A DNA stretch of 64,000 nt from Plenodomus lindquistii (lineage: Eukaryota > Ascomycota > Dothideomycetes > Pleosporales > Leptosphaeriaceae), in the NCBI GenBank assembly GCA_025504975.1, contig JANUWI010000005.1, forward strand, positions 434,001-498,000. Reading direction: 5' to 3'. The notes beneath the pieces were generated by a model. That model was given only the letters and a program-made list of their open reading frames with translations, was not told the DNA's origin and ran no database searches. The translations under genes and the position numbers were made by a program. Below, piece after piece: positions 22,379-33,816 of the stretch. Position 1 is the stretch's first letter; the number at the start of each line of letters is the position of its first letter.

Positions 22379-23462
22379 TTAGAAGAGGTCATGGGAGAAG
22401 GCTGGTAGAGTAGCATTGCCGTCTGCGCCGTCACGGAAGCCGAGGAAGTCTCCATCCACATCGAGTTGAAGGGTGGAATCGAATTCAACTTCGAACTCAT
22501 CTGCAAGACGGGCATGGCGCAAAGTTTCTGCATCGTGAGCATAGCCGACAGAGAACTCCTGAGGAATTACACCCATCAAATCCGCCGGGTCGTTGAAGTA
22601 AGCAGTGCCATCAGTGTAAGACTCGACCATATTGCCAAGAGTAGTGGTCGCGGGAGTAGTGAAGTCGAAGTCGAACTGAGGCAGCTGCATCTGAGACAAC
22701 ATGCCTGTCTCCGGAGTCATTTCCAGATTGAAGACATCGATGCCGATTGCAGATGCTGCCGCTCGCTTAGCCTTGCGCGACTGGCGTTTCTTCTTCTCAC
22801 CCGGCTTGCGAGGGCTGTATTTGTAGTCGGGGTGCTGGCGGAGATGCTCTTCTTTCGCGGACTTCGCGGCTGCCTGCCAGGGTTCCTTTTCGGTAGCGGA
22901 GAGACCACGCCAGAGGTCAGAGCAACGAGATGCTAAGCGAAGTCAGCATACATAAAGGAAGAGAGGGGTTGAAAGTGCGATGCTCACAGATCTGTTGAAC
23001 AGTGAGCTCCGGTTGTTCAAACTTGAGCTTCTTGTGCATCGCATCCCTGAAGATTATCCAGCAATTCATGGGACGTGGGGCCTTCTTTGCGACGACAGTG
23101 ACCGCACGTTCAGAACTCTTGACGTGAGGGACCTCGACAGTAGTTTTTGGAGCAGAAGAATCCTGCGCATTTTTGATCTTGGGAATCGTAACAATTGTGT
23201 GAACGCTGTCGTTGACATCGATAAAGGTGAAGGCGACCGGCGCCTTGACGAGCTCGTTCAAGCTGCGCTCGAAATACTGGAAAAGCAAGTCGCCGAAAAG
23301 CGCATGCATGTTGTAGTCAATCACAACAGTCTCCTCGCCGCGCTGCCATCCGTTGACGCAGTTGTCGATGGCACTCTGAAAGTGCGCCATTGCGATGTTG
23401 GTGGCTACCGCGGAAGCAGTCTCGCCAGGGAGTGAAGTGGTGAGATAAGTATCAGTGGACAT
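22379..23462 (-). CDS. MAT1-2-1: Mating-type protein MAT1-2-1 (HMG-box transcription factor)
   Basis: Sequence-specific HMG-box regulator that sets MAT1-2 mating identity. Two exons (23462-22988, 22932-22379) give 342 residues. The MATA_HMG box spans about residues 126-197: RPMNCWIIFRDAMHKKLK, FEQPELTVQQ, CSDLWRGLSATEKEPWQAAA, EEHLRQHPDYKYSPR and a basic KPGEKKKRQSRKAKR tail that should serve as a nuclear signal. The 55-bp intron splits a serine codon inside the HMG box (T/CA), the known conserved intron position of ascomycete MAT1-2-1 genes, strong support for the call. The N-terminal 120 residues look like the divergent region seen in Dothideomycete MAT1-2-1, and the C-terminus is acidic. 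No alpha-box gene accompanies it. Confidence 0.95.
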
Positions 23463-24734
23463 TGTCTGAAGTGCTGGAGGTTGGTGTGGAGCTTTGAATT
23501 GCTGAGAATCGATCGAAAAGACAAAGGAAAAGTAAAAAAATGTGATTGAGGTTTGTGGGGAAAAGGTGGTGAACTGGGTGAGAGCGTCTCTGGTAATCGA
23601 CAGCGCTAAGGCTGCGAGGGCAGAGTGTCAGCAAATTCACCGTGGGTCAGTGCATTCACCGGGGAACTCACCTTTCTAGTATCCACCTGTATCAAACGGA
23701 TTAGTGTTTTTTGTCCTGTGATACCTAGACTTGGATCGAGTGCTGCCTATTGGCCTCGCAATAAGACCCAAACTTTACAATATGGTAAACGTAGTCTACC
23801 CAACTTCTGTATATTAGCCACGTGATGACGAAGTGAAGCTGATGATGTACCTGTATGGTAGTATAGCAATGCGGTATGAGGCGCAAGATTACCCAACTTT
23901 TTCGTCCTGAGCTGCAGGGTTCAGGATCGCAAGTAGCCACATGTGCGGTACTTCTCAGGGCCTTAAGCTAGAGCAATTCAGAACGGCACTGATAGCTTTC
24001 CATTAAACAGACTTACTTATAATGCTTGTATGCACATGCTCTCGACCATAATGTACAACTTTAATAGTCCCTCGGCGATCAAACCACGGCTCCGGTGTAG
24101 TTCGTTTGAAGACGCAGAGTGGACCGTATGATCAAAGAGCCTTTCGTTGATGCCAAAATTGGTTGTGTATAAATTGTAGGAAACAGAATCAGGGGGACAC
24201 AGCTGTGTCTTGTAGTTAAAGTGATGACACAAGACAAAGGAATTAGGGCGCAACGCCACGAACGGAAGAGTACTGATAGAAGATCTTATTCGACAAAGCA
24301 CTGTTTACTTGCCCACGGATTCACACCAGAAGCATTGGTATTCCCCTTACATATGCGACATGGCGGCGGAATGCGGTCAGTAAGTACCCCTCCAGTAGGC
24401 TGGAGGCGTTTGTACACAGAACTCATTGTATGCATAGCTAGCATCGCATGTGAACTTCGTCGAATCAAAGGAAGATCTCTTGGTTGCAGCTCATGTTGAA
24501 GCCTTTGGTATACGAGCGAGTGCATGTCATATTAGAGTCCACAAGGCTATGATTCACGCTGCAGCACAACCATCAACGTTGTCCAGTCCTAACTGGCCCT
24601 AGAGTCATCGTGCACGGTTCACCTGTAAGCCCTATCCGGATAGTGTAGATCCATACAGGATGCTCATCACGCCGTGGCAATATTGAAGGATCGCAAGTAC
24701 TGGATTAGCATCATCTGTTGAGAAGAATTTTGAG
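23463..24734. other. MAT1-2-1 upstream region without recognisable gene
   Basis: Contains the MAT1-2-1 promoter and the 3' region of the next gene. Two identical AAGACAAAGGAA strings (23518-23529 and 24231-24242) carry an ACAAAGG core resembling HMG-box target sites. Frames at 24224-24499 (plus) and 24017-24301 (minus, opening at GTG) have no signature. Confidence 0.55.
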
Positions 24735-25660
24735 CTAAGATGATCCGTTGAGCATCACAGCGGGCTCCGTGTAAAGCCTCCAATCCCGTACCTGACCCTT
24801 CCAATCCGCAATTCTTCCATCACGAACTTTCACAATAACCACCCTGACCCCATCCCCTTCTACATAGCATTTAGTTCCTCCGTCACCCTCCATTGATTCA
24901 TTGCTTTCAGTTCCTAGGCCGCCTCCTGCCCAAAGCCCTATCGATGCACTAGAATTTACAGATTCCTCTCCTGAGTCAAACGTGTTGTTTGCTAAGTGTT
25001 GAACTTTATACCAAGTCTCCTCTTCAGATCCAGAAGCTACCAACTCGGCAGTGCCATTGATAGTGGTACTTATCCTGCTGAGGGAAGCAGTGTTCATGCC
25101 AAGAAGAAGTTCGGCGAGCGAACCTGATCGCGGAGATGGGCGAGCAGGTGATGGCGATCGTCCAGACTGGCTCAAGGTTGGAGGCCGATGCGAGATCCAG
25201 TCATGAACCAATAGCGAGACGAGAGCATTGGACTCAAGATTTTGTGTCTTCTGACTGGATGCTGGTGTTGTCATGATGATTATTGGTGTCTGGCAGTATG
25301 GTGTGCTGGGCAGGTAGGTGTAATTCATCAAAGACACATGGGGCACATTATTTGCGCAAGTTGCCAGATGAAGCTATATCATGGTCAGACATGGTCCAAG
25401 CCGGAGACGAAGATTTCCCTCTGAAAACAGGAGATATTGCAAGCGCAAAGAGCCGGAAGGCGTGCTTCTGTGTGCCAAGACACATGACAACGGCGTTTGA
25501 AAATGGCGAATTAAAGGAATTCAATGAAAAAGGTAATGGTAGAAGCTTCGTGACGTTTGCTTTTGTTGAAGTGGTATTCCAAGAAGACGAATGGGGGTGC
25601 ACGTACGAAGCGGGCATTTTGAAGGCAAGTCACGACCTCGTCTGGCAGACCATCAGGCAT
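24735..25660 (-). CDS. Pyridoxamine 5'-phosphate oxidase-like (FMN-binding split barrel) protein, MAT-flank ORF1 type
   Basis: Resembles the fungal family that includes yeast YLR456W/YPR172W, predicted to bind a flavin cofactor; the reaction is unknown. Two exons (25660-25607, 25373-24735) give 230 residues. Exon 1 encodes only 18 residues (MPDGLPDEVVTCLQNARF), and the 233-bp intron joins it to LHLATCANNVPHVSLMNYTY, restoring the family N-terminus. Later blocks are ALVSLLVHDWISHRPP, RISTTINGTAELV, EEETWYKVQHLANNTF and the C-terminal VRVVIVKVRDGRIADWKGQV. I believe this is the gene called ORF1 next to GAP1 at the Cochliobolus MAT locus; that link is from memory. It is divergent from the RhoGAP gene. 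Confidence 0.8.
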
Positions 25661-25913
25661 CGTGGACACGGATATCGTCGAGTTTGGGCAGTATTCGGAA
25701 GCAGCCACGGATCGAAGTTATGCCTAAGCCAAAGGGGGAGACAATGTGGAATGGATGTACAGTAGGTAGTGGGGGTGTCGGAACAAGAGAGGGACGGACG
25801 GCATGACGTTGAGGCTGTGTGTGCAGCAACCCGACCGGAGCTGCGATCCTTGGAACACGGCCATTCCACCAGGAGCCTCAAGAACGACGGTTGCAACCAC
25901 CATACCGCCCACC

Positions 25914-28143
25914 ATGGCAGCTCCCCCCACTATTCCGCCTGTGGAAAGCACCGACGGCTTCAGCCCAGACCTGAACAACGCCGCCGCGGCCACGGAAGAG
26001 GGCGCTTCACATTCGCCCGTCCATGAGCCAGCTCCGTCATCACCACAGCAGCGAAATGCGCCGCTAGACGCGCATGCGCAGCAGCGGGTGCACGATGTCC
26101 TACACTCGGATATCGGCGTTGCAACGCTGCTCAGCCGCCTCAAGGCCAGCATCGCGAGTGCTAGAGTGGGTAGACCAGCCACGCGCCGCGTACATGTGCA
26201 CTGACGGGGTCGCAGGACTTCTCCAACTTTTTGAAGCGCCGCGGCGCCCTCGAGGAAGAACACGCTGGCAGCCTGAAGAAGCTGAGCCGCCTTACCATCG
26301 ATGCTGTGCGCAAGTCAGAAGTCCGCCACGAAAGCTATCAGGCGCAATTCGAGCAAGTCCTCCACGCCAACGAGCGCATCGCCGATAATGGCACCCAATT
26401 CGGCCTTGCTTTGCACGCTATGCATGACAATCTCCTCCAGTTGGCCAACAAGATGGATGCTAGCCGCAAGACATGGAAGCAACAAGGGCTATCAGCTGAG
26501 ACCAAGGTGCAGGAGGCAGAAAGGCTGGCGGAAAAGGCAAAGGCCAAGTACGACCAGCTGGCCGAAGACCTTGACCGTGTCAAGACGGGCGACACAGGGG
26601 CCGGCAGGAAGTTTGGCCTCAAGGGGCCCAAATCGGCTGCCCAGCATGAGGAGGATCTGCAACGTAAGACTCAGGCCGCAGATCAGGACTACGCCAGCAA
26701 GGTGCAAACAGCTCAGGCATCTCGTAAGGAGCTCGTGGCCACTTTGCGTCCCCAGACAGTCGCGGCGCTACTAGATTTGATCAAGGAGACAGATGCTGCC
26801 CTGACAATGGAGATGCAGAAATATGGTATGTGTGTTGCGTCCTGATCCGAGATTCCCACTGATTTGAGCAGCATCCTTCAACGAGAAGCTTGTTGTCAAC
26901 AACGGCCAGGTAGTCAGCCCACAGCCTCTCAAAGATAGCAGCGCCCATGTTCCACCCAGCATGAACCAGCTCATCTATCAGATCAATAACGACAGGGACT
27001 TCGAAGAGTTTATAACAGCAAATGCGTCGAAAGCACCTCTGGCTAAGTCTGAGCTACAATATGTCAAGCATCCGACACAAGCACCGATACAGTCCCATCC
27101 AACAACGTCGCCTCCGACGACGGGCGGAGGACGACGGGCCTCTTTACAGATGCAGAGCCAGTCACCCGCAGTATTTTCCAGTCAGCAACCTGATGTGAAA
27201 TTCGCACACACGACATCACAAATCGAGCCTGCACAGCAGCAAAGTCTGTCCGGGTACCCCCAACAGCCCACGGTCTCTTCCGGGAACTTTCAAACACAGG
27301 CGCCTTCCCACAATAATTCGGCGTACTCCACGGCCGCGCCAGTATCGCATCCACCGATCGAATATCCTCGAGGGCCGGTCGGTCAGGCTACAGCACAGCA
27401 GACTAGTGGCGTTCTCTACAGCAGCTCTCAACCTCCAGTGAACCCTGTCTTTGGTATAACGTTGGAAGATCTGTTCCGTCGCGATGGTTCACCTGTGCCA
27501 ATGGTGGTCTACCAGTGCATACAAGCTGTGGACCTCTATGGTCTGGAGGTCGAGGGTATCTACCGAATACCTGGCACATCGTCCCACATTCAGCAAATGA
27601 AGACACTATTTGATAGTGGTACGTTTCCCCGTGGTCAAAATCTTAACCTATCCTAACGACATATAGATGCCTCTCAGGTTGATTTTCGTAACCCTGAAGC
27701 ATTTCAGCACGATGTGAATAGCGTCGCCGGCCTCTTAAAACAATTTTTCCGCGAGTTGCCTGATCCTCTCCTCACTCGCGAGTTTTACAGCAAGTACATC
27801 GATGCAGCGCGAATCGACGATGATACGATGCGCCGCGACTCAATGCATGCACTGATCAATGCATTACCCGATCCAAATTATGCTACGCTTCGCGCACTTA
27901 TGCTTCATTTGCATCGTGTGCAACGATCGTCAGAGGTCAATCGTATGAGTACAGCAAATTTGGGCATTTGCTGGGCGTGAGTTACCAAGCCATACGAAAA
28001 TTCTGCTGTCGACATTGCTAACTTTATGTAGACCATCCATCATGGGCCCGCACAAGGGCAACAATATGGCCGATGCCGGATTGCAAGCACGTGTGATCAT
28101 CACCATTTTAGACAATGTGCTTCAAATTTTCGACGAAGATTAG
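25914..28143 (+). CDS. F-BAR/RhoGAP protein, Rgd1 type (MAT-flank GAP1)
   Basis: Rho GTPase-activating protein with a membrane-bending F-BAR domain; yeast Rgd1 acts on Rho3/Rho4 in polarity and wall stress. Five exons (25914-26165, 26216-26825, 26872-27618, 27667-27976, 28032-28143) give 676 residues. The F-BAR domain covers about residues 65-330 (LLSRLKASIASARDFSNFLKRR across intron 1, coiled-coil KKLSRL...QFGLALHAMHDNLLQL). A Gln/Pro/Ser linker follows. The RhoGAP domain (about 480-670) has GIYRIPG with the arginine finger, LLKQFFRELPDPLLTREFY and the C-terminal ANLGICWAPSIMG block. The start at 25914 has an ideal CACCATGG context; an in-frame ATG at 25803 would add 37 residues. GAP1 also borders MAT in Cochliobolus. 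Confidence 0.92.
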
Positions 28144-28831
28144 GCCTCTCACAGAGCCTTGTCGTTGTGCTTGAACTGACGATGTTTAACACTTGCGAGT
28201 GCAAGATGGCGGAGATGCCTACTCCATTGACTCAGTTTCGAACGCTGAATGGACACCATTCTTGCGACAGGAGAAGCCATGATAATGATAGGATATCTGC
28301 TTGCTCTCTTTGCATACAATTCTCAGCTTCTGAGTGGGGTGAATTGACAGATTCTTCCACGCTCTGGAAACTTGCACTTTAGGATTGCAAACTTTTAAGG
28401 GTCAGATCATGCGGCTCACATACCAAGGAGCCCATCTACTCGTTACCACTGCGGTCGAGTGCCTTCATGTGCACCACAATAATCACGCATCCATGATGTG
28501 CAGCGTGCTGTCACACTAAGTGGGGCGAGCTTGCCCCGGATTCAATGATGTTCTATTCCTGTTGGAGTCAAGCGTATAAAACGGACAGGGGAGCTAGGCA
28601 CACCTGGGTCCTGCAGTGAGGGGAAGCTCGCTCCATCCCGCACGTACCCCAGCTGTGCAGCGGTGCAGATAAACGGCCACTTCTCCCGCTTTCCATGCCA
28701 GTCCTCTATACCACCGGTATCAAGTTTGGGAAAACTGCCACTACAATTCACAACACTCTAATCGGGTTGACGTCTCACTCTTTCTAGCAAACGTCAAAGG
28801 ACCGCACCCAAACACCTCACGACGTTCCGTC
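28144..28831. other. Intergenic: RhoGAP 3' end and NIPSNAP promoter
   Basis: A TATAAA lies at 28575-28580, about 250 bp before the NIPSNAP start, and a lone TGACTCA at 28228-28234. No gene is supported. Confidence 0.55.
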
Positions 28832-29982
28832 ATGCTCGCCCGACGAGTGGGCGCTGGCGTGCGCGGTCTTGTGCCTATGCAATGTACCTCAGCAGCTCTT
28901 GCACGAGGATTTGCGGCCAGCACTGCCACGCAAAAGTCATCACGGGCACCAGCACTTGCAGACATAACCCCGGAAAGCACTGCGAGCTTTAACGCGAAGC
29001 AAAAGGAATTCCGCGACGGTCTTGTCACTGCTCAGAAGCGTAAAGAGCAAGAAGAAAGTGTGTTTACCTCCATTGCAATGTCGCCAGCCCGCTTCGGAAC
29101 CAATTACAGCCTCGTCCACTGGTTGCTAACCTCGCCTCGCAGAAGAAGCTCGCGCCCGTGAGCATGAGAGCGGTCAGAAGAAGAGCGGAAAACTCTCGTC
29201 GCTCATTTACGGTACACCCGAGGGACGCGAGCTTGACAAGGACATCGAACGCAGCTTCTCTCAGGTCTTGGCCCGTGGAAAATACGTACACTCCATCGTC
29301 TTTCACGACGTCAAGCCCGAAAAAGTCGATGAATACACCGAACTCGTGGGCAGCTGGTATCCCAAGATGGCAACGATTCCTGAGAATAAGGTGCACTTAG
29401 TGGGTAGCTGGAGGACAGAGGTTGGAGACTGCAACACGTTTGGTACGATGTTGTTTCTAATGTGTCGATATACGTCGCTAACGCTTTGTCCACGCAGTGC
29501 ACATCTGGGAGTACCAACGGTATGAAGGCTACCACCAGTCTCTTCACAACATTCAATCTCACCCCGAATTCACGGCTTTCGATGCACAATTGAAGAGCTT
29601 GATCAACTCAAAGCACACGTCGCTTATGCAAGAGTTCTCTTTCTGGCCAACAACCCCTCCACGCCAATTGGGTGGTATCTTCGAACTCCGCTCATACACT
29701 TTACACCCTGGGAATCTGCTTGAGTGGGAGACACACTGGCGGCGAGGCCTGAAAGCCCGTCGAGAGGTTATGGAAGGCGTTGGAGCATGGTTTGTGCAAA
29801 TCGGAGATCTGAATACTGTGCACCATCTGTGGCAGTTTGCCAATCTTGAGGAGCGCAAAATCAGGCGTGAACAGAGTTGGAATGTGGAGGGATGGGGTGA
29901 AACGGTGCACAAGACGGTTCCCCTCATTCAGACGATGAAGAGCAGGATTCTCATGCCTTGCTCTTGGAGCCCAGTCGCATGA
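28832..29982 (+). CDS. NIPSNAP family mitochondrial protein
   Basis: NIPSNAP proteins are mitochondrial matrix or peripheral proteins with ferredoxin-like repeats; animal members mark damaged mitochondria for mitophagy. Three exons (28832-29057, 29143-29442, 29498-29982) give 336 residues. The first 35 residues form a basic presequence (LARRVGAGVRGL, ALARGFAASTATQ). The first NIPSNAP repeat follows KLSSLIYGTPEGRELDKDIE with KYVHSIVFHDVKPEKVDEYT and NKVHLVGSWRTEVGD/VHIWEYQRYEGY joined across intron 2. The second repeat holds GGIFELRSYTLHPGNLLEWE, GAWFVQIGDLNTVHHLWQFA and ends SRILMPCSWSP. Intron 1 has a GCTAAC branch site and a GTGTGT donor. Confidence 0.93.
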
Positions 29983-30419
29983 GTCTATTTTCGAGCGATT
30001 CTGGAGGCCGGCTGGATGGCCGCGGCACAAGTGAGTACTTACCAGCACCTGGTAGAAACAATGTGGTAAGGCGACGGGAGTCTCAGAGGGATGGATGGTA
30101 GAAACGTGACTTGCTGGCTTGCTGTGGCGCAGACAAGTTGGATGTAGCATCACACATGCATGACTCTGTACCTACCCCCTTAAACTGCATCGAGTGCATG
30201 ACGAGCCAGCGATTGAAATGCTCGTAGTGGCTGGAGTATTGGGCCGTTGAGACTAAACAGGCTATCAAGAACATGAAAGACCGACGTCATTCGAAGCTCG
30301 GACCAGGCATCCCACTCACACAAGCAACAACAAATGTTCTGCCCAAGGTGCTGCACAATACCAACACACATCACACGCCAGCCACAGCACCGCTATCGCC
30401 GTCAGAGACATCGCCAGTC
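29983..30419. other. Intergenic: NIPSNAP 3' end and CPT1 promoter
   Basis: No gene, repeat or clear motif is seen in these roughly 440 bp. Confidence 0.5.
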
Positions 30420-31873
30420 ATGGTGTACATTCGCCAGGACAAGTTGCCTAGGCTCAAGGAATACAAATATTCAGGCGTCGACCATAGTCTACTCTCGCAA
30501 TATGTCCTCAAGCCCTTCTACAACAATGTTGTGATCAAGTGCTTTCCCATGTGGATGGCGTAAGTTTTCCTTGAAAACAAAATGTAACTCCGGCTGACTT
30601 CAAGCAGACCGAATCTCGTGAGTCTTCGACGCGTTGGCTATAGTCAAACCAACAGATGCCTTTTCTTGCAAGTGCTCACCATGCTTAGATCACGCTCTCC
30701 GGGTTCGCTTTTGTTGTCATGAACTTTCTGACCATGCTTTGGTATACTCCGACACTGGATCAGGACTGTCCGCGGTGGGTTTACGCCAGCTGGGCTATCG
30801 GTCTGTTCTTATACCAGACATTCGATGCCGTGGATGGTAGTCAGGCGCGACGAACACACCAGAGTGGACCACTTGGCGAGCTCTTTGATCACGGTGTCGA
30901 TGCAATCAACACTACTCTGGAGGTTCTCTTGTTTTCCGCTACAATGAACCTGGGACAAGGTTGGAAAACTGTGCTGACACTTTTTGCCTGTATGTCGACA
31001 AGTCGTGTTTGCAAGTCGAACTAAGGTTCTTATACTGACTACAAATAGCATCCTTGACCTTTTATGTGCAGACTTGGGACGAATATCACACGCATACTCT
31101 CACACTCGGCGTAATATCTGGACCGGTGGAGGGCATTTTGACCCTCTGCGTTGTTTATGCATCAACTGCCTTCCTTGGAGGAGGAAGCTTCTGGCAACGC
31201 TCTATGCTCCAGAGCATCGGAGTCGCGAACCACAGCTACGTTCCCGATATACTGTATAACCTCGCATGGAATGAGTGGTATATGGTATACGGTAGTGTCG
31301 TGCTTGTATTCAACACGATTTCGAGGTCAGCCAAAGTATCCCCGAGGTGAAAACAAGTACTTATAGAGGCATAGTGCGCAGAACGTTATGAAGGCACGTC
31401 GAGCCCGAGGCCAGAAGACGCGATCGGCTCTGGTCGGACTCCTCACCTTCTTCGCCGCTTGGGTTCTCATTGTGGCATATCTATACCTACAGCCCGTCAT
31501 TTTACATCACCACCTGGTGCCCTTCATCTTCTACGCTGGGCTCATCAACGCGTACTCCGTCGGTCGCATGATCATCTCGCACCTTACCAAATCGCGCTTT
31601 CCCCGTGGCAATGTGCTTATATACCCACTGATTTACGGCGTCATTGACTCTCTCGGGCCATGGCTACAGGAGCATATCGGTATTGGATGGCCCAGTGCCC
31701 TTGGGAACGACGTTTATCAAGTCGCCTTTGTTTTCATGTGCCTAGGCTTAGGCGTGGGCGTCCATGGAAGCTTTGTGGTCGACGTCATATGGACTATCTG
31801 CGATTATCTTGACATCTGGTGCCTCACCATCAAGTATCCACATGAACCAGAAGGCGCGAAAAAGGCACAATAG
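30420..31873 (+). CDS. CDP-alcohol phosphotransferase (choline/ethanolaminephosphotransferase, Cpt1/Ept1 type)
   Basis: ER or Golgi membrane enzyme of the last Kennedy-pathway step, transferring phosphocholine or phosphoethanolamine from its CDP ester to diacylglycerol. Five exons (30420-30559, 30608-30617, 30689-30989, 31049-31325, 31375-31873) give 408 residues. The catalytic motif DG-x2-AR-x8-G-x3-D-x3-D is complete near residues 99-121 (DAVDGSQARR ... GPLGELFDHGVD). Seven to eight hydrophobic helices are visible. Exon 2 is only 10 nt and supplies the PNL of MAPNLITLSG, a conserved block; without it the frame breaks. Intron 4 uses a GTCAGC donor. Choline versus ethanolamine preference cannot be told. 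Confidence 0.93.
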
Positions 31874-32157
31874 ATGGGTGAATGGCGTGCAAAGTATGCG
31901 GGACATAGCTATCTTTGGTAGGCTTTGCTTGTTTCTTCAGTAACTCTAGTCAAATACAAATATAAAGTCGAAGCCTTAATCTTATTCGAGTTTGTGAGGG
32001 CATTTGTTACTGCTGCCAGTCAGACCGCATGCGCGCTAGCCCAGGGTCAGCGTGCCAAGAGCCCCCACATTCCGAGTTCAGCTAATTCTCAATCAGGCAG
32101 ACTTCCGCAACTCTCGCCGCAACTGTACGGCTTCACACTTTGGTCTCAGCGTAAGCA

Positions 32158-33638
32158 ATGGCAACCACACACAGCAACCTAGCGGTGACCAGAGACGGCG
32201 AGACGTACAATAAATTGTCTCGACCAGATGACTATCTCACATCGACGACTCCTCTCCTACCGCCACTGTCTCCTGCAGTACGACCGTTGGCGCAGTCCAA
32301 CAAACGAAAGCGCGGACGCGATGCAACGGTCAACAGCAAGAGTAGCAAGCGGACGAAAGACGCGGAAGTCTCCACATGCTTAGATGATAATGCGGACAAG
32401 AGAGACAAGAAAGACAAGTGGTGGTCGACAGGGGATTACGGAATGCGTACTATACTACCTGGGGTTGATGACGATGTCGAGTCAACGGAAGGATCCATCG
32501 ATGAAGCGATGGCATACCTTCGCAGCGTCCGGTGAGTGTCTTTCCAGTATATAAGCACCTCGGGTACTTTCCCCCATATACAACTACAAGCTTACGTTCA
32601 TGCATTAGGTCCGAAGCATCAAAGATACCACCTCTGCTTGTTGCTCAAGCCAGCGCGAGCACTGACGACGTCGAAGACACAGCGCCTACCCGCGACCATA
32701 CTGGAAAAGAGGATGGAGTTTTTTACGAGGATGGCGTCTGGATCGCAGTTGACAGCGCGCAGAACAGCGCTTACGGAACAGACCCAGCTACGCGCTACTC
32801 TTCGCTCCAACCGCAGCACGTATATTACGATCAGATTCTTGTGCGCTTCCAGTCTTTACGAACCAAACTCCTCGAGGCCGGCTTCGCACGTGGCACACGC
32901 ACTGCGTCGGAAGTTCGCAGTCAACCACGCAGCAAAAGGGCCTGGCTAGACATAATCGATGTTGTCCTTCCAACTTCGGATCACATCGGCCAACTAGACG
33001 AAGCGGGCCTCTTCCATGCCCTCGAGGCCTGTTCAGCGTCCTTGGGTAGAGACACAAGCATATCTCGTGAAAAGAGTTGTTGGATTTGGACCTTGCTGGC
33101 TATGGCAAGTGAAGCTGGCACTTTGGACAGCAGACTAGTTGGCAAGATAAGGTCTCTAGGGTTGCAGGCTGGTCGGCTAGGCGCAAGGCTTCAGCATAAA
33201 CCCTTTGACCAACCTGGCGTTGTACAGAATATCCACAACTATAGCGTTGACGCCCCGAAGAAGACGCCGGATTATGACACGCGCGATACAGATACAGCTG
33301 CGGAGCTGGAAGACGATGCTGCTCGTGTCGAAGCTACCCTGTGCCAGTCGCAAGCAGTCAAGGCCGCTCCGGTATCTACACTATCGGAAACTGAGGATGA
33401 GCGTGCCCAGACCCTAGAGGAAGCCCGCGCGCGCCTGCTTGCGCAACTTGGGGACCGTTTGGTACCATCTGAATGTCCTGAGCAAGGGGAGGTGGAAGAT
33501 ACTCTGAGGGGGGTGAAGAGGACATCACTAGCTGATCCCATCGATTGGAATACCAAGGCCACCATCGACATGATCTTGACAGTGGTAGCGGAGCGTTATG
33601 GTCAGCGAGACTTGCTCAAGTTTCGCGAAGCGTGGTAA
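32158..33638 (+). CDS. Gemin2/Brr1-like protein (SIP1 family), tentative
   Basis: Likely a fungal relative of Gemin2/SIP1, which helps load Sm proteins onto spliceosomal snRNAs. Two exons (32158-32531, 32609-33638) give 467 residues. Residues 1-80 are low complexity with basic nuclear-signal-like runs (NKRKRGRDATVNSKSSKRTK). The middle (about 200-320) is helical: QILVRFQSLRTKLLEAGF, RAWLDIIDVVLPTSDHIGQL, LFHALEACSASLGRDTSISR and SCWIWTLLAMASEAGTLDSR, with the spacing I associate with SIP1. A final helix EEARARLLAQLG and a C-terminal MILTVVAERYGQRDLLKFRE follow. Sequence conservation is weak, so this rests on pattern only; a hypothetical fungal protein is the alternative. Confidence 0.55.
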
Positions 33639-33670
33639 TGGAGAGCGGCCGTTAGCTGAAAGTGTATACA

Positions 33671-33694
33671 TTCCTAGATACCTTCCTAGATACC
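33671..33694. repeat. Perfect 12-bp tandem duplication
   Basis: TTCCTAGATACC occurs twice head to tail, just downstream of the Gemin2-like stop codon. Probably a small slippage duplication in the 3' UTR. Confidence 0.85.
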
Positions 33695-33816
33695 CATATA
33701 GCGAGCACACAATTGACTACAGCCCTTGCGCCCACTTTTTGGCGTAACCCGAACAATTATGCACGGACCATGGCACTCAACTGTACGTTTGCACAGGGAG
33801 TTTTGATGGCGTAGGT

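Noticed and set aside
24017..24525. Overlapping frames on both strands upstream of MAT1-2-1
   Set aside because: Short, mutually antisense, no signature; one opens only at GTG. Not enough to call a second MAT gene.
28228..28234. Single TGACTCA (Gcn4-like) site
   Set aside because: Isolated, about 600 bp from the nearest start codon (NIPSNAP, not an amino acid gene), likely chance.
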